Shown: in pieces, positions 7,034-15,071 of the stretch
Position numbering within the stretch: the stretch's first letter is position 1
Layout: every line of letters begins with the position of its first letter
From: Clostridia bacterium
Lineage (GTDB): Bacteria > Bacillota > Clostridia > UBA1212 > UBA1255
Direction: 5' to 3'
Length of the DNA: 42,993 bases
Assembly (NCBI GenBank): GCA_017517275.1
Contig: JAFWZX010000037.1
Location: 1 to 42,993, forward strand
Program-made: the position numbers and the translations under genes
Notes under the pieces: generated by a model
The model's database searches: none
Told to the model about the DNA's origin: nothing
What the model saw: only the letters and a program-made list of their open reading frames with translations

Positions 7034-9253
7034 ATGAACTTCTCAGGTAAGATTAAAAGCATTTGCGGTAAAATCCGTTTAACAATAAAAAAATTCCTTG
7101 CTTTCCTTGATTCAAGGCCTGTATTGATGTGCATATTACTTGGTTTGGTACTGAATTTTATTACAGAGAGTTTACATAGACATTCACTAATTGACGCGGT
7201 TATGCATATGTTTACAAGGCCGTTGCCGTTCTTGTTCAACTGCCTTGTTATAATCACAACTCTGGTACTGTGTACACTGTCAAAGAAAAGATATTTCTGG
7301 ATATCACTTATTTCTGCAATATGGTTTGCAATGGGACTTATAAACGGAGTTGTTTTACTCATGCGAGTAACCCCGTTTGAGTGGGCAGACCTTTCCTTCG
7401 TTAAGATCAGCCTGATTCAAATATACCTGAATAATCTTGAAATCATTTTAATAATAACCGCAATATTATTAGCGTTGGCCTTCCTTATCTTCTTCTTTAT
7501 CAAAGGGCCTAAGTCGAAGGTTAATTATTTAAAAAGCGGCATTTCTTCGGCAGTTTGCGTATTTTTACTTGTAGTATCACTTTTAATTTTCCGAGGAACA
7601 GGCATTCTAACCTCAAATCACGTAAAAAATCTTGCAAATGCTTACCTTGATTACGGATTTAATTACTGCTTTATGTGCAGCGTATTTGACGTAGGTATTG
7701 ACAAACCGTCTCAATATGAGAAAACAGATATAGATAAAATTTTAAAAAATCTGGATAGTGCGGCAGCGTCAAACAAAGACCTTCTCGAAGCAAAAAACAA
7801 CAGAGAACATAGCGGAGAAAATCCTAATATTATTTTCCTTCAGTTAGAAACGTTCTTCGACGTAAACCATCTTAAAGGCTATAGTTTTTCTGAAAATCCC
7901 ATACCTGTTTTCACAAAATTGCAGGAAGAATATACCACAGGTTATCTTACAGTTCCGTCCATCGGTGCCGGCACCGCAAACACTGAATTTGAAGTTATTA
8001 CCGGAATGTCCCTTGAGTATTTCGGCATGGGTGAATATCCTTATAAGACCGTTATAAAGAAAATGCCGGTTGAAAGTGTTTGCTACAATCTTGCTGCAAA
8101 TGGCTATACAAATCACGTTATTCATAATAATAATGCAACTTTTTACGATAGGAACGAAGTTTTCACAAACTTAGGATTTAATACGTTTACATCCATAGAA
8201 TATATGCAAAATGTTGAGTTTACTATTAACGGTTGGGCCAAGGACAGCGTCCTGGAAGGTTGTATTATAGATGCGTTGAACTCAACGTCCGGAACGGATT
8301 TTATCTACACGATTTCCGTGCAGCCCCACGGAAAATATCCATCTGATTATACCGAGGATATGAGAATTAAAGTTACGGGCATTGAGGATGAAAAACTTCG
8401 CAAAGAATACGAATACTATATTAACCAACTGTATGAGGTTGATCTTTTCGTAGGAAAGCTTCTTGAAACACTCAAAGCAAGAGATGAGAAAACAATTGTA
8501 GTCATGTACGGAGACCACTTGCCCAGCTTTACCATTACAGAAGATGATCTTGACAACGGAGATTTGTTCCAAACAGAATACGTAATCTGGGATAATATGG
8601 GTATGAACCGGGAATACAAAGATTTGTGTGCATATCAGCTAAACGCTGTCGTACTAGAAAAAGCCGGATTTGATACGGGATTTCTTACAAAGCTTCATCA
8701 GAATTTCAGTTCCTCCGACAACTACGAAGAATGGTTTGAGCTTATCATGTATGATATGCTCTATGGACATAAGTACCTCTATGGAGGCAATAATAATTAT
8801 CCTCACAAAACAATTGATTTGCAGATGGGTGTTAATGAAATAACTATTTCAAACGTTACGACCAAAGGAAAAATTACAATTTCCGGAGAGAATTTCACAA
8901 AACACAGCACAGTATTCTGTAATGACGATAAACTCGATACATTGTACGTAGACAGCAATACCCTTGTTATAAATAACGACATCCAACTCAAACCCGGTGA
9001 CAGGATTGCAGTAGGACAGGTCGACAAGAGTAATCTGTACCTCAGTTTCTCAAAAGCGTACCTGATTGGCGGAACAACTGATAATCTTGTAGTTGAGCCT
9101 GATAAAGATAATGTTGTTTACGAAACAAAAGGACTCAGCGTAACTACGTTAATTCTACTTATTGTAGCATCAGCCGCTTTAGTTTGTATTATTATGATAT
9201 CACTTATGCATTTTGTCGTAAAAAAATATAAAAAAGAACAGCATAAGGCATAA
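7034..9253 (+). CDS. LTA-synthase-like phosphoglycerol/phosphoethanolamine transferase with C-terminal extension
   Basis: 739 aa. Five N-terminal transmembrane helices (within about 18-195) precede an extracellular sulfatase-fold domain (about 260-590). Catalytic residues by motif: metal ligand Glu272 (LQLETF), nucleophile Thr314 in GAGTANTEFE (aligned with the LtaS K-T-S-D-S-E motif), His432 (VQPHGKYP), Asp494-His495 (MYGDHLPSF). Such enzymes transfer glycerol-phosphate or related groups to envelope glycolipids. After the catalytic domain come a short beta-rich IPT/TIG-like domain (about 607-685) and a second membrane helix (about 708-730) ending in lysines. LtaS lacks these, so both ends are probably membrane-tethered. 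The ATG follows an AGAGG site. Substrate not known. Confidence 0.93.
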   Translation: MNFSGKIKSICGKIRLTIKKFLAFLDSRPVLMCILLGLVLNFITESLHRHSLIDAVMHMFTRPLPFLFNCLVIITTLVLCTLSKKRYFWISLISAIWFAMGLINGVVLLMRVTPFEWADLSFVKISLIQIYLNNLEIILIITAILLALAFLIFFFIKGPKSKVNYLKSGISSAVCVFLLVVSLLIFRGTGILTSNHVKNLANAYLDYGFNYCFMCSVFDVGIDKPSQYEKTDIDKILKNLDSAAASNKDLLEAKNNREHSGENPNIIFLQLETFFDVNHLKGYSFSENPIPVFTKLQEEYTTGYLTVPSIGAGTANTEFEVITGMSLEYFGMGEYPYKTVIKKMPVESVCYNLAANGYTNHVIHNNNATFYDRNEVFTNLGFNTFTSIEYMQNVEFTINGWAKDSVLEGCIIDALNSTSGTDFIYTISVQPHGKYPSDYTEDMRIKVTGIEDEKLRKEYEYYINQLYEVDLFVGKLLETLKARDEKTIVVMYGDHLPSFTITEDDLDNGDLFQTEYVIWDNMGMNREYKDLCAYQLNAVVLEKAGFDTGFLTKLHQNFSSSDNYEEWFELIMYDMLYGHKYLYGGNNNYPHKTIDLQMGVNEITISNVTTKGKITISGENFTKHSTVFCNDDKLDTLYVDSNTLVINNDIQLKPGDRIAVGQVDKSNLYLSFSKAYLIGGTTDNLVVEPDKDNVVYETKGLSVTTLILLIVASAALVCIIMISLMHFVVKKYKKEQHKA

Positions 9254-9284
9254 ACCTTTTATCCTATAATGTGAAATTTGTATA

Positions 9285-9324
9285 TTGACATCCATAATAC
9301 TTCGTGTTACGATGTATATCAATA
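9285..9324 (+). promoter_or_regulatory. padR operon promoter with overlapping dyad
   Basis: TTGACA (9285-9290), a 17-bp spacer and TACGAT (9308-9313) with a TG one base before it (extended -10), 25 bases ahead of the padR ATG. ACATC at 9288-9292 and GATGT at 9311-9315 are inverted across the promoter and flanked by TATTG and CAATA; ACAT-n-ATGT spacing is the usual look of PadR operators. Autoregulation is therefore likely but inferred. Confidence 0.8.
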
Positions 9325-9337
9325 AAGGAGGTATTGC

Positions 9338-9658
9338 ATGGATAATCAGTTAAAACGCGGATTGTTAGAAGTATGTGTTTTAGCCGCTATCAAAAGCGAA
9401 GATTCATACGGATATAAAATCATAAAAGACGTAAAACCATATATTGAATTATCCGAATCAACCTTATACACCATTCTCAAAAGACTAGAGACCCTAAATA
9501 TGCTTACCGTAAGAAGCGAAGAACACGAAGGAAGGCTTAGAAAATATTATCATATTACGGAAGCCGGACTCAGTCGTATTGAGGAGTTTAAGGAAGATTG
9601 GAAGGAAATACTTATGATTTACAAATTTGTCAGCAAAGGGGATGCGATATATGAATAA
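9338..9658 (+). CDS. PadR family transcriptional regulator
   Basis: 106 aa winged-helix protein. The N-terminal half reads LKRGLLEVCVLAAIKSEDSYGYKI, then SESTLYTILKRLE (recognition helix) and a wing with EGRLRKYYHIT, which together define PadR-like repressors. It is of the short class (PadR subfamily 2), without a large C-terminal dimerisation extension. It heads a three-gene operon with DUF1700 and DUF4097 proteins; in Firmicutes this trio is a recurrent envelope-associated unit in which PadR responds to membrane-active compounds (family knowledge, ligand unknown here). AAAGGAGG lies 7 nt before the start. Confidence 0.95.
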   Translation: MDNQLKRGLLEVCVLAAIKSEDSYGYKIIKDVKPYIELSESTLYTILKRLETLNMLTVRSEEHEGRLRKYYHITEAGLSRIEEFKEDWKEILMIYKFVSKGDAIYE

Positions 9659-10250
9659 GCAAGAATTTATTTCACAATTGCAAGCCGGCTTATCAGGATT
9701 GCCTGAATGTGAAACAGAAGAGCGTTTGAGCTTTTACAGTGAAATGATAGACGATTACACAGAAGAAGGATTCACAGAAGAAGAAGCTGTAACTCAGATT
9801 GGTTCTGTATCTGACGTCATTTCACAAATACTAGCACAAACACCTATTACAAATCTCGTAAAAGAAAAAATAAAAGGTAATAAAAAGCAAAAAAGAAAAA
9901 TGAAGGCATGGGCAATAGTTTTACTTGTACTGGGCTCTCCCCTATGGTTTTCTTTGATGATTGCAGCTATGGCAGTGGTGCTGTCTGTGTACATAGTTAT
10001 ATGGGCAGTAGTTATAAGTTTTTGGGCTGCTGCGGCGGCTGTTGCAATTTGCGCTCCGGCTGCGGTTATCACGGGATTAATATATATATGCCTCGGAAAA
10101 TTTTACCCAGGCCTTTTTATGATTGCCGCCGGACTTGTTTGTGCAGGTCTTGCAATTTATTTAGTCTGTGGCTGTATAAAATTGTCAAAAGGATTCGCTG
10201 TTCTGACTAAGAAAATAACAATTGGCATAAAAAGATGTTTTATTAATTAA
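9651..10250 (+). CDS. DUF1700 (HAAS) membrane protein
   Basis: 199 aa from the ATG at 9651, which overlaps the padR stop by 8 bases and has AAAGGGG upstream. An in-frame TTG eight codons earlier was rejected. Residues 1-62 are a HAAS helical domain (MNKQEFISQLQAGLSGLP, then FYSEMIDDYTEEGFTEEEAVTQIG), followed by a lysine-rich stretch and four transmembrane helices (about 82-185). HAAS domains are thought to mediate protein contacts at the membrane next to PadR regulators and DUF4097 proteins. Translational coupling to padR supports joint function. Confidence 0.92.
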   Translation: MNKQEFISQLQAGLSGLPECETEERLSFYSEMIDDYTEEGFTEEEAVTQIGSVSDVISQILAQTPITNLVKEKIKGNKKQKRKMKAWAIVLLVLGSPLWFSLMIAAMAVVLSVYIVIWAVVISFWAAAAAVAICAPAAVITGLIYICLGKFYPGLFMIAAGLVCAGLAIYLVCGCIKLSKGFAVLTKKITIGIKRCFIN

Positions 10251-10262
10251 GGAGGATTCAAA

Positions 10263-11045
10263 ATGAAGAATTGGTTAATAGTTGCGGCTATTTTATTAGT
10301 CAGCGGTATTATAGTCTTTGTAGCAGTAATGGCCGTTAATGATTGGGACTTTAAGATATTAAATACAGATGATTATATATGCAGTGAATATGATATTTCT
10401 GAAACGATTACCGATATTTCCATTAATACCGGTACTTTGGATATTAAAATCACCGAATCAGAAGACAATACCTGTAAGGTGGTAGTTAACGAATACACCA
10501 AGAAAAAGCATAGCGTTTCCGTTCAAGACAGCGTTCTTACAATCAAAAGCAACTCAAAGCCGTTGGACAATATAGGTATACATTTCAGTTCACCTAAGAT
10601 AACGATTTACCTGCCGCAACAGACATATGAATCATTTCTTATAGAAAATACCACAGGAGACGTCTTTATTAATATTCCGGTATTGATAAAAAATATCAAT
10701 GTAAAATCCTCAACCGGCGATATAATACTAAATAATACACCATGTTTCAACACAGATATTTCCGTCACAACAGGCGATATAGTATTAAAAAATATCAGCT
10801 CTCATAACATGAATTTAAAAGCTACTACAGGGGATATTTCTTTTCACCATTGTACGGCAGACACAATTGAGGCAAAAACAACAACAGGTGACGTGACAGG
10901 AATAATATCCTCAAATCACGAATATGTTACTGAAACAACCACAGGAGATATTAACGTTCCGAAAAATACATCCGGTGGTCTGTTTAAAATAAAAACAACC
11001 ACCGGAGATATAATAATCAAATATAAACCCAGAAGCAACTCATAG
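10263..11045 (+). CDS. DUF4097 beta-helix protein with T-T-G-D repeats, membrane-anchored
   Basis: 260 aa. A signal anchor at residues 3-23 (LIVAAILLVSGIIVFVAVMAV) is followed by a beta-helical DUF4097 domain. From about residue 120 on, seven turns carry the same corner motif (T/S)-T-G-D-(V/I) at roughly 13- to 20-residue intervals, most often TTTGDI. This is a regular parallel beta-helix ladder probably displayed outside the membrane. It starts 12 bases after the DUF1700 stop with an AAGGAGG site, so it is the third gene of the padR operon. Its last codon lies 6 bases from the convergent fakA stop. Binding partner unknown. Confidence 0.92.
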   Translation: MKNWLIVAAILLVSGIIVFVAVMAVNDWDFKILNTDDYICSEYDISETITDISINTGTLDIKITESEDNTCKVVVNEYTKKKHSVSVQDSVLTIKSNSKPLDNIGIHFSSPKITIYLPQQTYESFLIENTTGDVFINIPVLIKNINVKSSTGDIILNNTPCFNTDISVTTGDIVLKNISSHNMNLKATTGDISFHHCTADTIEAKTTTGDVTGIISSNHEYVTETTTGDINVPKNTSGGLFKIKTTTGDIIIKYKPRSNS

Positions 11046-11051
11046 CAATTG

Positions 11052-12716
11052 TTACTCTGCCACAAAAATATACGGATATATATCTTGACCGCCCATGATG
11101 AAATAGACTTCTATATCACTATGGGCTGTTTGCATATAATCAGATATGACTTGCTGTGAAGTCTCGTCGGCATCTTTGCCTAAGAAAACAGTAAGCATAA
11201 ATTTGTCGCCGTCTTCCAGCATTTTAGAAATAAGCATCTTTGCGCTGTGTTCTCTGTCAGGATGAGAAACAATCATCTCTTTGCCTACAAAACCTATAAA
11301 GTCGCCGTTTTCTATGTGAACACCGTTTATATCAGCATCGCGGATTGAAGGCGATATACAGCCTGTAGCGACGCCTTCGATTGCCTGTGAAAACTGCTCT
11401 AATATATTTTCCGGCTCATCTGCCGGATTCATAGATGCCAGTGCAACGTAACCTGCCCCAAGATTCTTGCTGGGTATAACGTGGATTTGCGCCTTGTCGT
11501 AAAGTTCACTTGCCTGAGTTGCAGCCATAATAATATTTCCGTTATTCGGGAATACAAAAATATGCTCTGCGTTGATCTTTTCAAAAGCCGCAAGGAAATC
11601 CTGTGTAGACGGATTCTGCGTCTGTCCTCCGTCAACGATGCCGTCTGCTCCAAGTTCTTTAAAGGTTTCTTTTATACCCTCTCCGCTGCAAACTGCTACA
11701 ATACCGTACTTTTTCTTCTCCAAGGAAGGTGCCTGTTCCTTTTGTTCATTTGAAGTAATTTCTTTATTTTCACTGTGCTGAACAGACATATTTTCAATTT
11801 TAATTTTGATAAACTCACCATAACGGCGACAAAATTCTAATACCTTCTCAGGTGTCATAGTATGCACGTGTATTTTCACGATGCTGTCTGTTTTAAAAGC
11901 AACAATGCTGTCTCCAATAGTACACAAATACTCTGTGATAACATTATGGTCGAATTTATCAACGTCCACTTTACTGTTTTGAAGTTGCAATAATAACTCT
12001 GTGCAGTAGCCATACGTCATTTCACTGTCAGGACCAAAAGCATTTGAAACATCTACGTGACTGTCAACGTTAACAGTCAAAGCAGAATACTCTATCTTCT
12101 CTCCGTTCAGTACTCGGTTAAAGCCTTCCATAATATAGAAAAGTCCTGCTCCGCCACTGTCGATTACGCCGGCCTCCTTCAAAACTGCAAGGCGCTCCGG
12201 TGTGCGCTGCAGCGACGCATACATTTCTTTTACAAGTGTATTGAAAAGTGTTGTGATGCTCGTTTCAGGAGTTAAGGATGACATAACGTATTCAACAGAC
12301 TCTCTTGCAACAGTAAGAATAGTTCCCTCTGTAGGTGTCATTACAGACGTGTATGCCTGCTCTACACCTTTAGATAGCGCCGTAGCAAAAATCGTTGCAT
12401 CAGCTCTTTCATATGGCTCTAAGGCTTTCGCTGCGCCGGCAAAAAGTTGCGAGAGAATAACACCGGAGTTACCGCGAGCCCCCAGTAACATACCCTTTGA
12501 TAAAAGCTTCATAACTGTTGCCAAACTGTTTGTGCTGATATTCTCAATAGCCGCAACACCACTTTCGATGGTAAGGCTCATATTATCGCCGGTGTCTCCG
12601 TCAGGAACAGGGAAAACGTTTAATTTATTAACTTCATCTGCTTTGCTACGCAATGCAGCTGCTCCGCCTTGCGCCATCTCTACCATTAATTTCCCGTCAA
12701 GAAATTTATCACCCAT
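11052..12716 (-). CDS. fakA: Fatty acid kinase subunit A, DAK2/DhaL domain (YloV-like)
   Basis: 554 aa, matching the usual length of YloV/FakA. The N-terminal DhaL kinase domain (1-200) carries the metal/ATP motif NVFPVPDGDTGDNM with its Asp cluster, then GARGNSGVILSQLF and VIDSGGAGLFYI. A middle domain and a C-terminal domain (about 320-554) complete the FakA layout. FakA phosphorylates fatty acids bound to a DegV-type FakB, feeding exogenous fatty acids into phospholipid synthesis. The ATG at 12716 (AAAGGACA upstream) is preferred to an in-frame start 18 codons earlier that would overlap fakB. It starts one base after the DegV stop. Confidence 0.94.
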   Translation of the reverse strand: MGDKFLDGKLMVEMAQGGAAALRSKADEVNKLNVFPVPDGDTGDNMSLTIESGVAAIENISTNSLATVMKLLSKGMLLGARGNSGVILSQLFAGAAKALEPYERADATIFATALSKGVEQAYTSVMTPTEGTILTVARESVEYVMSSLTPETSITTLFNTLVKEMYASLQRTPERLAVLKEAGVIDSGGAGLFYIMEGFNRVLNGEKIEYSALTVNVDSHVDVSNAFGPDSEMTYGYCTELLLQLQNSKVDVDKFDHNVITEYLCTIGDSIVAFKTDSIVKIHVHTMTPEKVLEFCRRYGEFIKIKIENMSVQHSENKEITSNEQKEQAPSLEKKKYGIVAVCSGEGIKETFKELGADGIVDGGQTQNPSTQDFLAAFEKINAEHIFVFPNNGNIIMAATQASELYDKAQIHVIPSKNLGAGYVALASMNPADEPENILEQFSQAIEGVATGCISPSIRDADINGVHIENGDFIGFVGKEMIVSHPDREHSAKMLISKMLEDGDKFMLTVFLGKDADETSQQVISDYMQTAHSDIEVYFIMGGQDIYPYIFVAE

Positions 12717-12717
12717 A

Positions 12718-13605
12718 TCAAAGTGTCCTTTCGTCTCCAAAGAAGAAGATTGCAACCGTCTCAGGTCCACAGTGAGCGGAAATAACCATACCTATCTTTG
12801 TCATTTTAATTTTAGCATTTGAAAGACCTCTTTTTAGCAATTCTTGGCGACAAGCTTCTGCTGTTTCCGGGCAATTTGCAGTGCTTATCAAAAGTTGCCC
12901 GTCATAATCCGCGCCATTTCGTATATGTTTCATAATCTCATCAACGGTAGACATAATAGCTGCTTTCTTGCCGCGTGCTTTGCCGTATGAAATGATCTTT
13001 CCTTCACTGTTAAGATGCATGATAGGACAAATACCTAGCATTGAACCGACTAAGGCAACAGGGCCGGATACACGGCCGCTTCTTTTGAATTGTGTAAGAT
13101 CTGTCGTAAAAAATTGATGATGCACCTTACCTCTGTTATCTATCAGCCATTTTTCCAATTCTTCAATTTCCATTCCCTCGTCTCTAAGGTCAGCAGCAGT
13201 ATCTACAAGCAAACCGTAACCTGTACAGCTACACAGAGAGTCAATGATAATCAGCTTTCTTTCAGGATATTTTTCTTTTAATTTTTTTGCGGCTTCACAA
13301 GCATTTTTTGCAGACGGTGTCATGCCCGTTCCTAAAGCGATATGAAGAACGTCTCCGTCTTTAAGAAGTTCCTCAAAAAAATCCTCGTATCTGAACTCAT
13401 TAATTTGTGAAGTTGCAGGTAATTTTCCTTGCTTGATTTGGTCGAAAAAGAACTCCCTTGCACTTGGATCTCTTTCCATATCGTCATAGTATTCTTTTCC
13501 GTCAATTGTATAAGTATAAAACAGAACAGGAATATCCCTGCTTGTAATGTATTCGTATGGTAAATCAACGGTAGATTCACATGAAAGAATAAATTTACCC
13601 TTCAT
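12718..13605 (-). CDS. DegV family fatty-acid-binding protein (probable FakB)
   Basis: 295 aa from the ATG at 13605. DegV landmarks are ILSCESTVDLP at the N-terminus, TSQINEFRYEDFF, LGTGMTPSAKNA, and a C-terminal SAHCGPETVAIFFFG. DegV proteins bind a fatty acid between two alpha/beta domains and present its carboxylate to FakA. Adjacency to fakA (one base apart) makes the FakB role likely. AAAAGGA lies 10 nt before the chosen ATG; a GTG three codons upstream is too close to this site. Confidence 0.92.
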   Translation of the reverse strand: MKGKFILSCESTVDLPYEYITSRDIPVLFYTYTIDGKEYYDDMERDPSAREFFFDQIKQGKLPATSQINEFRYEDFFEELLKDGDVLHIALGTGMTPSAKNACEAAKKLKEKYPERKLIIIDSLCSCTGYGLLVDTAADLRDEGMEIEELEKWLIDNRGKVHHQFFTTDLTQFKRSGRVSGPVALVGSMLGICPIMHLNSEGKIISYGKARGKKAAIMSTVDEIMKHIRNGADYDGQLLISTANCPETAEACRQELLKRGLSNAKIKMTKIGMVISAHCGPETVAIFFFGDERTL

Positions 13606-13641
13606 TCCGTACACATCCTTTTCTCATCATTTTACTATTGC

Positions 13642-13671
13642 ATTTTACATACGAAAGGACGTTATATGCAA
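13642..13671 (-). promoter_or_regulatory. Probable promoter of the fakB-fakA operon
   Basis: On the minus strand TTGCAT (13666-13671) and TAAAAT (13642-13647) are separated by 18 bp, about 36 bases upstream of the DegV start. Both hexamers are close to sigma-A consensus. Confidence 0.6.
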
Positions 13672-13712
13672 TCAACTAACTGTTTTGGAGGTATACTGTT
13701 GGTTTTCAAGCT

Positions 13713-13750
13713 GTAGAATAACGATTTCTACTATTCTACCGATAGTAGAA
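13713..13750. repeat. Two overlapping, mutually exclusive hairpins
   Basis: GTAGAATA (13713-13720) can pair with TATTCTAC (13732-13739), while TTCTACTAT (13726-13734) can pair with ATAGTAGAA (13742-13750). The shared middle strand means only one can form. They lie in the gap between the end of the XRE gene and the fakB promoter. On the minus strand neither is followed by a clean U-run, so a terminator role for the XRE gene is weak. Confidence 0.6.
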
Positions 13751-13779
13751 AAATGCTTTCACAGCTGTTTTCTGCATAT

Positions 13780-14388
13780 TTATTCTGTTTTTTCTTTACT
13801 TTTAAGCTTGATCTTCGACCACATGACAATAGCGATTTGACTGGGAATTCCAAGTAAATACACAAGCCACGTATTTTCTTCAAATGGCAAGCACGATAGA
13901 TGAATAGAAGCAAGGCCACTCCACATCAGAACAGATATGGCAATATAATTATATTTCGATCTGAACCATACGGTACTCATAACAAGCCATACTATCATTG
14001 ATACAGGTACGGCATATACAAAGATTAGCCATTGATATTTATAATACTTAGATGAGATCATCGAAATAATCACAAATACTGACAATGCAACAAACAAAAC
14101 AAGCAGTAACGATATTCCCAGTATCAAATAACGATTGTATTTACGTTTGCGAGGCCCTTTAAATACTTTTTCTTTATGTTCTTCCTTTACAAGATAGTCT
14201 AAAGTAACGCCAAATAACTTAGCCACTTCAACAAGTATGCCAATATCCGGCAAAGACTCCCCTCTTTCCCATTTTGATACAGCTTTATCTGAATAATTGA
14301 GCTTTTGAGCCAGCTCAATCTGAGTCATTCCTTTTTCTTGTCTTAGTTGTGATATATTTTTCGCGACAATTGATTTTATATCCTTCAA
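13780..14388 (-). CDS. Membrane-bound XRE family transcriptional regulator
   Basis: 202 aa. Residues 1-68 form a Cro/C1-type helix-turn-helix (ISQLRQEKGMTQIELAQKLN, then SDKAVSKWERGESLPDI) common in clostridial sensors. A basic linker (GPRKRKYNRY) leads to four or five transmembrane helices (about 88-195), with a lysine-rich cytoplasmic tail. The start is a TTG at 14388: AAGGTGAG is 8-9 nt upstream of it, while an in-frame GTG at 14397 overlaps that site. It has its own strong promoter. The signal sensed and target genes are unknown; the adjacent fakB-fakA operon is a candidate target by position only. Confidence 0.88.
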   Translation of the reverse strand: MKDIKSIVAKNISQLRQEKGMTQIELAQKLNYSDKAVSKWERGESLPDIGILVEVAKLFGVTLDYLVKEEHKEKVFKGPRKRKYNRYLILGISLLLVLFVALSVFVIISMISSKYYKYQWLIFVYAVPVSMIVWLVMSTVWFRSKYNYIAISVLMWSGLASIHLSCLPFEENTWLVYLLGIPSQIAIVMWSKIKLKSKEKTE

Positions 14389-14428
14389 AAATAACACTCA
14401 CCTTAAAAAAATAATCGGGGTGAGAGAA

Positions 14429-14457
14429 ATTTTACGCTATTTTTCACCAAAAGTCAA
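14429..14457 (-). promoter_or_regulatory. Promoter of the membrane XRE regulator
   Basis: TTGACT (14452-14457), exact 17-bp spacer, TAAAAT (14429-14434) on the minus strand, about 40 bases before the start codon. It starts just past the mazF stop. Confidence 0.8.
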
Positions 14458-14469
14458 ACCGATATAATT

Positions 14470-14811
14470 TTATGTAAGCCCAAGGCTTACTTTTATAGAA
14501 TAATCAATAGCATGCATTGCTGCGTCACTTAGCTTACATACGTGCTCTCTGAGCCTTTTTTTATCTATAGTTCTTAACTGTTCAAGAAGGACAACTGAGT
14601 CCTTTGCCAGACCATACTCGCCTGAAGACAGATCAAAATGAGTAGGCAATTTTGATTTATTTATTTGAGACGTTATTGCTGCAATTATTACAGTAGGACT
14701 GTATTTGTTTCCTACATCATTTTGAATAACAAGAACAGGCCTTATACCACCTTGTTCAGAACCGATCACGGGACTTAAATCCGCATAATATATATCTCCG
14801 CGCTTAATCAA
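14470..14811 (-). CDS. mazF: MazF/PemK-type mRNA interferase (EndoA-like toxin)
   Basis: 113 aa. Starts [26 protein letters not shown], with RPVLVIQND and [10 protein letters not shown], the core of the CcdB/MazF fold; the R in GGIRP and the T in AAITSQ are the known catalytic positions in the family. It cleaves single-stranded RNA at short motifs unless bound by its antitoxin. The start is a TTG at 14811 with GGAGTGA 5 nt upstream, giving the expected MazF N-terminus and length; it overlaps the antitoxin gene by 8 bases. Order alr-antitoxin-mazF is the same as Bacillus alr-ndoAI-ndoA. Confidence 0.94.
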   Translation of the reverse strand: MIKRGDIYYADLSPVIGSEQGGIRPVLVIQNDVGNKYSPTVIIAAITSQINKSKLPTHFDLSSGEYGLAKDSVVLLEQLRTIDKKRLREHVCKLSDAAMHAIDYSIKVSLGLT

Positions 14812-15004
14812 GAATATCACTCCACAATTGATTGTCGGTTGCAAGGGCATCTTCGGCTAAGGCCAGATTGATTTCTGACATTTCTTCATACCCCTTTGCC
14901 ATTTGCTTGGTCATATCTGCTTCATTTTCACAATCACATTGAAAATAATCATGGTTATCATTCTTGTTTTTTTCATGGGATTGCTCTTGATTTTGCTTCA
15001 GCAA
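14804..15004 (-). CDS. Short MazE-like antitoxin without an RHH domain
   Basis: 66 aa from a TTG at 15004 (GGAGGG 6 nt upstream). The C-terminal half ([20 protein letters not shown]) matches the toxin-wrapping tail of Firmicute MazE/NdoAI antitoxins (a G-Y-x-x-M-x-x-I-N-L pattern). The N-terminal half is instead hydrophilic and low-complexity (Q, E, K, N, D-rich, with a C-D-C pair). The ribbon-helix-helix DNA-binding domain of about 45 residues, normally in front, is absent, and only 68 bases separate this gene from alr, so it is not hidden upstream. Neutralisation probably still works; autoregulation must differ. An in-frame GTG six codons earlier overlaps the ribosome site. Confidence 0.8.
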   Translation of the reverse strand: MLKQNQEQSHEKNKNDNHDYFQCDCENEADMTKQMAKGYEEMSEINLALAEDALATDNQLWSDILD

Positions 15005-15022
15005 ATAAAACCCTCCAATCAC

Positions 15023-15048
15023 ATTGTATCCAATTTACTTAAGTAAAT
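15023..15048 (-). promoter_or_regulatory. 16-bp palindrome beside a -10-like box ahead of the antitoxin-mazF pair
   Basis: ATTTACTTAAGTAAAT (15033-15048) is a perfect palindrome. On the minus strand it is followed by TACAAT (15023-15028), a good -10, so the palindrome would fill the spacer of an internal promoter, a classic operator position. The -35 (TGTATT) is weak. It lies between alr and the antitoxin. Confidence 0.55.
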
Positions 15049-15071
15049 ACACTAAAAAGGAAATTTTATTT

